NCBI RefSeq assembly: GCF_905171775.1 | Contig: NC_053490.1 | Location: 463,124,143-463,188,142 of the forward strand | From: Rana temporaria | Taxonomy: Eukaryota; Chordata; Amphibia; Anura; Ranidae | Reading direction: 5' to 3' | DNA length: 64,000 nucleotides | Part shown: positions 55,144 to 64,000 of the stretch, piece after piece | How the letters are laid out: the number at the start of each line of letters is the position of its first letter | How positions within the stretch are numbered: position 1 is the first letter of the stretch | Program-made: the position numbers and the translations under genes | Notes under the pieces: generated by a model | The model's database searches: none | What the model saw: the letters and a program-made list of their open reading frames with translations, nothing else | Told to the model about the DNA's origin: nothing

Positions 55144-55502
55144 CATAGCTCCCAACTGTCCCTGATTTCGAGGGACTGTCCCTGATTTGGAGCAATATCC
55201 CTCTGTCCCTCATTCTCCTCATTTGTCCCTCATTTTGGTCTGATCTATATATCTATAAAAAAAAAAAAATGTTATCTATCAAAAAGTGTTTTCCAGCACT
55301 AAACCATTCATCAGATTTTCTAAATTGCTGCATTGGTAATTTCTAAAAGCCAAAATGAAGGAATAGTAGTGTTAAAAAAAAAGCACTTGTGGGTTTAACC
55401 AATATTGTTTTTTGTACAAGGGGTGTGGGGGTGTGTGTCCTATGCCAACATACATTTACTGATAGGTGTCCCTCATTCCCATCTTAAAAAGTTGGAAAAG
55501 TA
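55144..55502. mobile_element. hAT-like element (CATAGCTCCCAACTGTCCCT), complete
   Basis: It is flanked by exact TGCAATGG at 55136-55143 and 55503-55510. The left terminus is CATAGCTCCCAAC; the right AAAAAGTTGGAAAAGTA is the weaker inverse. Partial relatives are at 25164 and 47640. Confidence 0.75.
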
Positions 55503-55510
55503 TGCAATGG

Positions 55511-56567
55511 GCTTTAAATGGTTCATTCTTTCAGCTGTCCTGGAACTATTCTTGTGTCCCTCACTCCCTCATTAGTCTATTTTTTAAGCTTCTTCACAGT
55601 AAAAAAAAATAAAAGATAGCGATAAAAATAAATAAATAATAATAATTAAATCAAATAACAATCAAATACACACAAACAATAACAAAACTCAAATTTTAGG
55701 CATTTCCTGTTATAGGGTGACAACTGCCTCCCAATTGTGCTCCTATGTAGTCACCCTGTCACATGCAGACTAAAAATCACACATGTCTACACATTTGTAG
55801 TTGTTTTATCGCTGAGACTCTGTAAGCTGGTGCAGAGCATACTGTATATGCATTAAATGTGGAGTGAGTCCATTTAGATAGGAGGCAACTGAAAGAGGCC
55901 ACAGGAGATCAGCAGCACTGAGATGCAATTAGGATGAACAAATGGTGAAAACTGTTTTTGCATTACCGTATTTATTATTTAGGTTTTCAAAATGATAAGA
56001 ATGAAAACAGAAATCTTCATATAATGCCCCCAGTAAACCAAGACAAATACCCGGGACCTAATAAAATTATGTAAATGTTCACAATGACGGATATCTCTGT
56101 TATTTTACAGGTGGCAGAAGGTTGCTAGCTCTGATTTATGATGCCATTTCTGAAGACATCCAAAGGGTAGGAGGTCAGAGAAATTCATTAATAATATCTG
56201 TCTCCTGATATCCTCACTGGTTATTGGTGCTAAGGAAGTGCAGGAGGCTGCAATCTAAGAGATGACTAGTTATAGTGATTTAGCCTTCAGTATCGGGCAA
56301 ATGAAATTGAAGTACTGTACAAGGAAAAAACATTTACCTTGATCAGAAGTCATAAAATAATATAAACTATTTTCACTTTAAGGCTCAATGTTATTTTATT
56401 GATTTAGTTTATGAATAATTAACCTTTATACAATTATATGCTGTTTTTTTTTTTATATTTCTATAAGAAAGATTTAGAAAAAAAAATATTTTAACACAGG
56501 GTGATACAATGACATTGCATTTAGAAAAATGATGAGTGTTCTAAAGAAAGGGCACAGTCAGTGGTGT
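55511..56567. other. Duplicated 80 bp, then unique sequence
   Basis: 55511-55590 (TTTAAATGGTTCATTCTTTC, GTCCCTCACTCCCTCATTAG) is present inverted at 53963-54040. The rest shows nothing recognisable. Confidence 0.5.
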
Positions 56568-56623
56568 ATCTAGGGCAGCTGTTCTCAACCAAGGTTCAGT
56601 GGAACCCTTGGGTTCCTCTAGAG

Positions 56624-57166
56624 GTCTCCAAACTGCAGCCCGCGGGTTGGATGAGGCCATTTGCTTGTTTTTTATCAGGCCCCCAAGGCACTATTCCTCC
56701 CACTGTCACCAACAATGGGGCACTATTCCTCCCACTGCCACCAAAAATGGGGCACTAATCCTTCCACTGACACCAAAGATGGGACTTATTCTGCCCACTA
56801 ATACCAATGATGGGGCACTATTTCTCCCACTAATACCAATTATACGAATGATGGGCACTGTTCCTCCCACCAATACCAATGATGGGGCACTGTTCCTCCC
56901 ACCAATACCAATAATGGGGCACTAATCCTGCCAATAATACTAATGATAGGGCGTTATTCCTCCCATTTATACCAACAATGGAACACTATTCCTCCTACTG
57001 ACAATGGAGATTTCCCCTAATACCAATAAATCTGGCCACAGGTGTTATGTAATTTATTTCCCCCCTACTGACCACTATTTTCTACTACCACTGGCCTCAA
57101 ACTGGCCCTCCTAAAGTCTAAATGACAGTAAACTAGCCCTATGCTTAGAAAGTCTGGAGACCCCTG
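56624..57166. mobile_element. hAT-like element nested at CTCTAGAG
   Basis: The flanks are CTCTAGAG (56616-56623) and CTGTAGAG (57167-57174). GTCTCCAAACTGCAGCCCGC at the left and GTCTGGAGACCCCTG at the right are inverted; about 5 bp of the left terminus are lost. Most of its interior is a ~36-bp minisatellite. Confidence 0.75.
56690..57005. repeat. ~36-bp minisatellite
   Basis: About nine units of TGGGGCACTATTCCTCCCAC + TAATACCAATGA, multiples of three, keep plus-strand frames open (LPLIPIMG-like). Not a gene. Confidence 0.85.
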
Positions 57167-57286
57167 CTGTAGAGGTTGCTAGGGATTCCTTGAGCTGTGG
57201 CTGATTGACTTCTGATCTGATGGTCCCTGGATAGTTCTGTGCCCAATGCTACTTTAGTAAGAAGGTTGAGAAAGTCTGATCTAGGG

Positions 57287-57892
57287 TTTGGAAGGTAAGG
57301 CTTATGCCCACTCAGGGACAGTGGTGGTGTTTGCCAATTGTTTTCCACACAGATGTTTCATAAACTTTATGGCATTTCATATTCCATGTTGTACGTTCAC
57401 TATTCCACAGTGCCTTATTCTGAACACCTTGTACATGGTATATTTCACACTGCCTTATTCTGTACACTGTGCTGTATGTTCCTTATTCCGCACCAACCTT
57501 ACAGGCCCAGCAGCTGTTGTGTGTATGTGTGTGTTTGGATGTGCCAAAACCGGCATGACAGATGTTTGGACAGGGGTGCAAATTCAGTGCTTGCCATAGG
57601 CGCTTTTTACCATAAATACGTTCCAGAGCACAGTAGTTTTTAAACTCTTGGCCTGATAAACATTTATGGCATTTCATTGCTTACGCTTGGACAATCAAAT
57701 TGTAACCTCAAATATTATATTAACTGCCTATGTTGCACAAGATACATGGGCAAACTCCCCAATGTACATAAGGTGAATTCATCAAAAAGACAAATTTTCT
57801 ATGGAATGTACTGAATACTCCAGTGCCCAAATATTCACCAGATTGGTGTTTGTTTATACCGGGCTACTTCCAATGAAATAAGAACAAACTGT
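57287..57892. other. No recognised feature; short TG run near 57520
   Basis: Unique-looking sequence with a short TG run at 57517-57533. Confidence 0.4.
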
Positions 57893-57894
57893 AG

Positions 57895-58132
57895 GGGACC
57901 ATTTCCCTCCGTTTGGCCAGATCCGATCGGAGGGCAGTTGGGTTTAAATGGACAGCAGGTTCCGTGTACATCCAACTGCCCATAGAGCAGAGCAGGCTGT
58001 GTTCGTGTCCGCTCTGCATAAGTGGAGCAGACACGGACCTGTCATCTGACAGCTTCGCTCAGCTCAGAAGAGGATCAGCGAATGGATCCCCTGCTGAAAA
58101 AAAAAACTGATCTGGCCCATGTGAAAGGGGAT
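57895..58132. mobile_element. Harbinger-like MITE, partial
   Basis: GCCCATGTGAAAGGGGATTA is the right end. GTCCGCTCTGCATAAGTGGA and ACCTGTCATCTGAC are shared with 43985-44298. The left end is unclear. Confidence 0.5.
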
Positions 58133-58966
58133 TAATTATGTATGTGTCATACCCTTGGATGTTGGATATTACTGGAGTAAAATGTACAGCGATTGTTAAT
58201 ACACCTAATTAAAGGTATTTTATTACACGACAGTAATGGCTAAAAGCCATTTGCCTGGAGTTCTGCTTTAATATTTGTCCTGTCACCTATCTTCATCCAA
58301 CTGTTGCAGATAACGCCTCTGAACACTTCTGAGCATGTCAGATGCCTGGTATCCTGATACGCGCTGTGATTTCTCCCGCTGGCCTCCAAGTCATTATGGT
58401 GTCCTTAAGTGACATTAGGGTACAGAGTATGGAACATTTCACATTGGGGAGGACAGGGCACCCAGAAGTGCTGGATGCAGAAACCTCTTCAGCTTCTGTA
58501 GCTCTGCAACAGAGGAATGATTGGGCAGCAAAAAAATATTAACTCTTTTCTATACAGGCTGCACTTTAAAAAAAAAATGATCTAGTGACAAATTTGCTTT
58601 AAAGCTGAAAATGAATCTTTTTATATTGGTTCACTCTTCTGCCTTTTTTTCTGGTACAAATATTTTTATTATTTTTATTTTTTTAAAGAATAACAAAGAA
58701 GCATTCAAACTGCCCACGCAGGGTCTTGGAGTGGAAGCGTAACTCAGGGGAAGACTTCACATACAGACAACCAAATATAAGAAAACAGTGGTTATGTGTC
58801 AAACCTAGAAAGTTGAAGTAAGGTCCAGGAAATTTCCGCAAGGATGTCAAAGTCGAACCTGGACCGGCTAAATCCCTGATAATAATGCAGTTGAATTATG
58901 CCCACCCTTCTACCCTATTAACATGCCAATGAAATTTTTAAGTACAACCTTCCTGTTCCTGGTATA
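58133..58966. other. No recognised feature beyond a short MITE piece
   Basis: CTGGAGTTCTGCTTTAA at 58256-58272 is a Kolobok-type right terminus without a left partner. The rest is unique-looking. Confidence 0.4.
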
Positions 58967-58968
58967 TA

Positions 58969-59192
58969 CAGGGTGTGCCATTTATATGGATCCACCCGGG
59001 TGTGCCATTTATATGGATACACCTTAATAAAATGGGAATGGTTGGTGATATTAACTTCCTGTTTGTGGCACATTAGTATATGTAAGGGGGGAAACTTTTC
59101 AAGATGGGTGGTGACCATGGTGGCCATTTTGAAGTCGGCCATTTTGAATCCAACTTTTGTTTTTGGTGTATCCATATAAATGGCCCACCCTG
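58969..59192. mobile_element. Tc1/mariner-type MITE (CAGGGTGTGCCATTTATATGG)
   Basis: It is flanked by TA at 58967-58968 and 59193-59194. The left end CAGGGTGTGCCATTTATATG is inverted as CATATAAATGGCCCACCCTG. The left terminus is tandemly duplicated (again at 58998-59018). The body (TTCAAGATGGGTGGTGACCA, GGCCATTTTGAA) is a family I know from many animals, usually with a longer interior, so this is an internally deleted copy. Confidence 0.85.
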
Positions 59193-59194
59193 TA

Positions 59195-60165
59195 CTTTAT
59201 TTTAGATTCAACTGAACACCATCACTTGGTATCTGTGCTTCTCTATTTAATGCTGGCAGATCAAGGCTGGTAGGAGGGGGTGATAAGCTGCTGCGCAGAG
59301 CTTCCTGAAAACATCACAGCACCCTGCCCCCTGCCTCCGTACCTTTCTAAAGAGCCCATAGCCCCAATGTAAGCAGTATGCTTGATATTGGGAGGAGCTA
59401 TGTAAATATCATAATACTATACTTTAGTGGGTGGGTGCCAGTCTGGAGTGGTAGTTCCTAGGCAGCCTGCACTTCTGCTCATGTAAATTGTATTGCATAC
59501 ATGTGCACTGTGGGACCCATTTGCATACATAGGCACTTGCCGCATCTCGTTCAGCAATGCTGGATTTTCTCTGCTGTTCATGCCAACATCTCCGACCTGC
59601 ATGTTTGTAAAGAAAACATGTGACTGCCTATCCATACCATCAATTGCCCACCTCTGTACTGTCTGTCCCCAGCGTGTAAGCACAAGTCTTGCAGAATAGG
59701 CAGGCTATGTTCTGAGCACACCCAAAAAACTGACCATGTTGGGATGCATTTGTTCTCATGCTTAGCATGCTCAGTTTGAAAGAGGAAAACCAAAGGGGCT
59801 GGCAGGATCACAAGGTACTTCACACAAAGGAAGCAATACAAAGAGAACAGAATACTTATTTACTACAAGTACATGCTACAGCAGGCACATATCAGGAATA
59901 TAAAATGTTGGGGTAACAAACACTAAACTCTTCCGTTTGCTTCACTGTGACACGATTGGCACTGTTTCTCTGCATACTGCAACCATTAAATACATTTTAG
60001 TACATGTAGCGTCCTGCTATTAGCCCCACCCCCTACTCAGCACCCTGTCCGACCCAGTTCTTAGGCCAACTAATGTACAAAAATTGCCAGGTATGACCAT
60101 CCGTTCCCGCTGAAAAAAAGCCCTGACCATCACACTAATGTACCATGAGTTGTAGATACAGTAAT
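59195..60165. other. Mostly unclassified; 59820-59920 homologous to 51888-51980
   Basis: GGAAGCAATACAAAGAGAAC and AATATAAAATGTTGGGG recur in both places, so the right part of the U2-bearing TTAA element has a truncated relative here. Confidence 0.5.
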
Positions 60166-60167
60166 TG

Positions 60168-60240
60168 TCAGCAGGGGTTCCCTTAGATTGGAAAGATATT
60201 TCAAGAGTTCCTTTGTGTTGAAAAAGTCGAGAAAGGCTGC
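60168..60240. mobile_element. Right end of a hAT-like element (partial)
   Basis: CAGGGGTTCCCTTAGATTGG to TCGAGAAAGGCTG reads as the inverse of a CAG-TTTCTC-AAC...TTCC hAT terminus related to 56576. No left end was found. Confidence 0.45.
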
Positions 60241-60364
60241 TTTATCACATAGGAGAACCCTATGTTCACTGTACATTAGTGTGATTGTCAGTGGGGAGAA
60301 TGCTTTTTACATTCGTGGTTAGTGGGAAGAATTCCCCTCTTACAAATAGCTAAAAGATCAATAA

Positions 60365-60515
60365 TGTCAGTGGAAACTCAGGCTCTAATCATGTGATTCA
60401 AAAGAAAAAAAAAATATTTTTTAATCCATGCGTCTGGCACCCTGTATCCAGATTAGTGACCTGGCGCATGGATCGAGAGGGGGGCCCTGTGCCCCTAATG
60501 AGCGGCCACCACTGC
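60365..60515. mobile_element. Right part of the CAGCGGCGGCTG hAT family (partial)
   Basis: GCTCTAATCATGTG, ATCCATGCGTCTGGC and GAGCGGCCACCACTG match the right part of 23739-24241. Confidence 0.6.
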
Positions 60516-60629
60516 TCTGGAGCAACTGCACTTGCGGAGTGCAACACTTAGCAAAGTGCACAGTCTATTTGCCTTTATTTTAAGGGGTTGTAAAGGTTTG
60601 TTTTTTATTTTCTAAATAGGTTCCTTTAA

Positions 60630-61711
60630 CCACTTCCATACCTTATACACCTTCCCACCCAGACCAATTTTCAGCTTTCAGCGCTGTTGCACTTTTAATG
60701 ACAATTGCGCGGTCATGCTACACTGTACTCAAACTACATTTTTATAATTTTGTTCCCACAAATAGAGCTTTCTTTTGGTGGTATTTGATCACCTCTGGGA
60801 TTTTTATTTTCTGCAAAAAAAAAATGACTGAAAATTTAGAATTTTTTTTTTGTTTCTGTTATAAAACATTGTAAATAAGTAAGTTTTCTCCTTCACTGAT
60901 GGGCACTAATGGTACTGCACTGATGGGCACTGATAAGGTGGCACTGATGGGCACCGATGAGGTGGCACTGATGTGGTGGCATTGATGGGCACTAATATGC
61001 GGCACGGATGGGCACTGATAGGCGGCACGGATAGGTGGCATGGATGGGCACGGATAGGCGGCACAGATGGGCACTGATAGGCGGCATGGATGGGCACTGA
61101 TAGGCGGGATGGATGGGCACTGATAGGTGGCACAGATGGGCACTGATAGGTGGCACTAATGTATGTGTTGTACTAATGGATGCCAATCAGTGCCAAACAA
61201 TGCCTGCCAATCAGTGATGCCCATTGTGGGCACTGATTGGCATCCATTGTGGGCACTGATTGGCATCCATTATTTGTGATTGTCATCCCTGGTGGTCTAG
61301 GGTGGCATACCTGTGGTGGGCATCCCTGGTGGTCTAGTGACATCCCTGGTGGTCCAGTGTGGGCATCCTCGGGGGGGGGGGGGGCTGTGCTGATAATCGA
61401 TCAGCACAAACCCCCCCTGTCAGAGGAGCAGCCGATCGGCTCTCCTCTACTCGCGTCTGGCAGACGCGAGTGAGGAAAAGCCGATTACCGGCTTTTCCTG
61501 TTTACATATCGTGATCAGCCGTGATTGGACATGGCTGATCACGTGGTAAAGAGTCTCCGTCTGAGACTCTTTACCTAGATTGGTGTTGCGGGGTGTCAGA
61601 CTGACACCCTGCAACAATGATCGCCGCGATGCGCGCCCGTCATATGACTTCCACTCAGGATATTGAAACCACTTTGCCGCCGTCTTTTTGCATAAGGCGG
61701 GCGGCAAGTGG
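60630..61711. mobile_element. piggyBac-like non-autonomous element, nested
   Basis: It is flanked by TTAA at 60626-60629 and 61712-61715. The ends are CCACTTCCATACC and GGCGGCAAGTGG. Shared with 29439 and 40374: GACAATTGCGCGGTCATGC and ATAGAGCTTTCTTTTGGTGG. It contains the minisatellite below and a GACTCTTTACC/GGTAAAGAGTC hairpin at about 61545-61575. Confidence 0.88.
60895..61165. repeat. ~23-bp minisatellite (GGGCACTGATAGGCGGCA)
   Basis: About 12 units vary in GGGCACTGATAGGCGGCACGG, and minus frames read SVPIRAAYQCPS-like repeats. Not coding. Confidence 0.88.
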
Positions 61712-62124
61712 TTAAGCTAGTGCATTGTTGGTTCACTTGCCTTTTCCTTGTTTTTTTTTTTTTGTCTGAATTTCTCACTTCCTGTTTCTCCTCAGTAAAC
61801 TTGCCACCATCATCCGAGGCGTTCTGGCTGCGGGTTCGTCAGCCAGAACAGCTTACTGAGGAGGAGCAGGAAGTGAGAAATTCAGACAAAGAAAGAAAGT
61901 ACTGTTTGAACCTTGAAGAAGGGGGACACACCCCGAAAGCTTGTCCATAAAAAATTATATGTTAGTGCAAATAAAAAAAGTATCACGGACAGTACTCAAT
62001 TTTCTCAGACAAAGAAAAAAAACATTTAGAAGGAAAATTGAAGAAAAAGGTAAGTGAACCAACAATGAACTAGCTTAAAAGAACCTATTTAGAAAATAAA
62101 AAAGGAACCTTTACAACTCCTTTA

Positions 62125-63690
62125 TGGTCTCTTGTGGCCAGATTGAATAGTACATTCTTGGATTTAACTGAATGTTAGTTGTTCCTTTCTGTGCCGCCTG
62201 TCATTCAGTTAAACTGCATATCAGGGGTGCAAATAAATTCTTTGTGAATGATCTGCACCATTGCACCCATAATTACAATAGATGTGCATATTAAGATATA
62301 TGCTGCCCTGTGCCTTCAGTGTGATTCTTATGCCTGTGCTTTTTACTCCTTGGCCTGAATGATGGCAGCCTTGGGAACACTGAATAGGAGAATGGCAGCA
62401 GATGGTGCTGCGTCGTTGATCTGGAACATGTATGAAGCCAGCAAAGTCAGAGGGAAGTCAACTCCTGATCTGAATACTCGCTGAGGGTCAGGAAGTACTA
62501 GAGATAAAAGAGCAGTGTGTTGGCAGCCAACTTACCTTTTCAGGCCAGCAATGGCAGCCTACATATTTCTATTATGACAGTTTTAAAAATATTAAAAATA
62601 GTTGAAAGGGCAACATTAATTAAAAACTGGCTTCCGTAAAAGATTTTTTAATTGTATTCACGAATGAAGGTATTAAATGTTTCAGCAGATTATCAGAACA
62701 GAACTGATTCCCTATCTCCAGTAATCCCTTCAAAGAAAACCACCGATATTTTGGTGCTTTCGATGGCCACAAAAGGCAGTTAACATCTAATAATAGGCTT
62801 TGGAGAATAGTTACATAAAAGTCAAATATTATATAAGAGCACTTTTCTATTGCTTGATGTGAAAGTTTTTTTTAATACATTTTCCCCCATATCATTTTTA
62901 TTTTACATTTAATGATCCTTTAAGCTATTTTGGCTATGCAGAAACCCAACTCCCCTATACAGTCTTTATAGCTCCAGTATGAAAGGCTCTTTCCATTGTT
63001 GTATTGAAGAGATATTCCTCCAGACCTCCATTTCATTCAATCATATTGTTCTTCTTCAAGCTCATTATCATTCTGGGTGTTTTGTTCAGCCTCTTGTCTG
63101 ACAGCTGTGTGATTTAGTCTGTGTCTCGTCCTACGCCTGTTATTTCCTCCCTGAGCTCCTCATCTACATTCAAATTCAACATCCTCAACTTTCTTAGAAG
63201 AATACAAAACAACGTCACGGAGCTGGAGCAGCCCATCGATAATCCAGACGTTGAGTGGAGGCCTCGCCATCAAAGTGGAACCACTGGGAGTTCTTAGCTC
63301 TTTTAAAAACAAATTATTGGCAAATCCCCAGTGAGGTGAACAGCACGGTACACTGTAATTCCAGCACCGATTTAGGCAAAATGCTCTCAGTGGAGTCCAG
63401 GTTTTCCAGCCGCTGAAGCCTTTATAGAGAACTCAGGCTGCTGTGCAGTATGAACCTGAAGAGGGACCTACATTAAAAATTCTACATTTCAATTCCCGAG
63501 CAAAAACTTTTATTTTGGTGCCAAATTGAGCAGGTGTACGCAATTGGCACACCTGGCATTCATATCCGCAACTCACAAAACATCAGCCTGGCACATTGGA
63601 AGACTACAAGCTGTCTTGTGTCTGGAATTAATAAGTAATTCGTTATATACCTATTGGTATAAGCATACAGAGCATCTTTAAATATATCGT
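62125..63690. other. Unique-looking sequence, no gene seen
   Basis: No transposon termini were recognised. 62600-62860 (GGCAACATTAATTAAAAACTG, AACCACCGATATTTTGGTGC) and 63040-63260 are non-repetitive and could include conserved non-coding sequence. No exon is supported. Confidence 0.4.
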
Positions 63691-63696
63691 TTCTTA

Positions 63697-64000
63697 CAAA
63701 AGTGAGTACACCACTCACATTTTTGTAAATATTTTATTATATCTTTCAATGTGACAACACTTAAGAAATGACACTTTGCTACAATGTAAATTAGTGAGAG
63801 TACAGCTTGTATAATAGTGTCAATTTGCTGTCCCCTCAAAATAACTCAACACACATTAATGGCAACAAAAGTGAGTACACTCCTAAGTGAAAATGTCCAA
63901 ATTGGGCCCAAAGTTTCAATATTTTGGGTGGCCACCATTACTTTCCAGCACTGCCTTAACCCTCTTGGGCATGGAGTTCACCAGAGCTTTACAGGTTGCC
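63697..64000 (-). mobile_element. 3' end of a Tc1-like transposon with IR/DR-type repeats, cut by the window
   Basis: The outer terminus carries CAAAAGTGAGTACACCACTC at 63697-63716. A second copy, CAACAAAAGTGAGTACACTC, lies at 63863-63882, before the transposase end. Two direct repeats inside one inverted repeat, about 165 bp apart, are the IR/DR arrangement of Sleeping Beauty-type Tc1 elements. The element continues past 64000. Confidence 0.88.
63916..64000 (-). CDS. Tc1-like transposase, C-terminal 27 residues (partial)
   Basis: On the minus strand the frame enters from beyond 64000 and reads ATCKALVNSMPKRVKAVL then ESNGGHPKY before the TGA at 63916-63918. This is the C-terminus of the Tc1-like DDE transposase, the enzyme that excises and inserts the element at TA. 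The stretch seen is uninterrupted and close to what I remember of the family. Catalytic residues and the DNA-binding domain lie outside the window, so whether the copy is intact cannot be judged. Confidence 0.88.
   Translation of the reverse strand, partial: ATCKALVNSMPKRVKAVLESNGGHPKY

Larger units (their letters stand above)
56576..57278. mobile_element. hAT-like host element with a nested hAT-like element
   Basis: It is flanked by exact ATCTAGGG at 56568-56575 and 57279-57286. The ends CAGCTGTTCTCAACC and GGTTGAGAAAGTCTG are inverted. The host sequence resumes at 57175 with GTTGCTAGGGATTCCTTGAG. Same family as 22653-23641, opposite orientation. Confidence 0.85.
60584..62120. mobile_element. 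TTAA fold-back element with nested piggyBac-like element
   Basis: The left end GGGGTTGTAAAGGTTTG follows TTAA (60580-60583); the right end GGAACCTTTACAACTCC is followed by a decayed TTTA. The arms pair over most of their length once 60630-61711 is removed, for example GTGCATTGTTGGTTCACTTG with AAGTGAACCAACAATGAACT, and CTGAATTTCTCACTTCCTG with CAGGAAGTGAGAAATTCAG. Confidence 0.75.

Noticed and set aside
60859..61186. Repetitive minus frames of the SVPI.AAYQCPS type, and the similar SVPHQ frames at 52290-52710
   Set aside because: These are translations of minisatellites inside TTAA elements.
61708..61950. Plus frame containing LTEEEQEVRNSDKERK
   Set aside because: It lies in the arms of a fold-back element. 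The charged stretch is the complement of the T-rich opposite arm.

Overview
This is a eukaryotic, non-coding window that is almost certainly from an amphibian, most likely a ranid frog. The evidence is the repeat vocabulary: piggyBac-like elements bounded by TTAA-CCACTTG, T2/Kolobok-type MITEs with TTAAAGCGGGAGTTCACCC ends, Harbinger-like MITEs with ends of the GGCCTCGTACACACGACCG type, hAT copies with exact 8-bp target duplications, and Tc1-like remnants. I recognise these families from frog genomes by memory, not by a search. No cellular protein-coding gene, intact exon, tRNA, rRNA or CRISPR array could be supported. The only protein-coding traces are two C-terminal pieces of Tc1-like transposases (about 18501-18725 on + and 63916-64000 on -, the latter cut by the window edge). 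A 40-nt fragment of U2 snRNA lies near 51407.

Layout. 1-1155: one MITE interrupted by two others. 1972-2157: a 90-bp-arm hairpin. 2892-4106: an AGAGGTCGACCGAT element with a nested MITE. 5351-7332: Harbinger, Kolobok and piggyBac-like copies in a row. 7472-8749: a Harbinger-like MITE split by a probable solo LTR. 9516-9979 and 32785-33248: two 464-bp copies of one hAT family. 11915-12797: Kolobok MITE with nested Harbinger MITE. 16668-17228: an 11-copy, 51-bp minisatellite. 18501-19398: Tc1 remnant split by a Kolobok MITE. 20050-28801: Harbinger, Kolobok and hAT copies, including a three-deep hAT nest at 22653-23641. 28956-30755: piggyBac-like inside a related TTAA element. 31727-32703: hAT with internal minisatellite and nested hAT. 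33250-34262: local tandem duplication, one unit split by a Harbinger MITE. 34849-39842: a chain of TTAA elements carrying nested insertions. 40374-45950: more of the same plus a composite unit with a 16-bp target duplication. 46762-51230: hAT copies and a fourth copy of an unassigned ~700-bp family. 51376-57278: U2-bearing TTAA element, minisatellites, fold-backs, nested hATs. 58969-62120: Tc1/mariner-type MITE and a nested TTAA pair. 63697-64000: the end of a Tc1-like transposon with IR/DR-type repeats.

The stretches between elements (for example 9988-11290, 17229-18430, 30756-31718, 47890-49030, 62121-63690) are A+T-rich, low in obvious repeats, and could be intergenic or intronic. A few look like candidate conserved non-coding elements, but that is inference only. 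What the window does offer is transposon stratigraphy: many insertions can be dated relative to one another, and several have their empty site preserved either in a paralog or in the opposite arm of the host fold-back.
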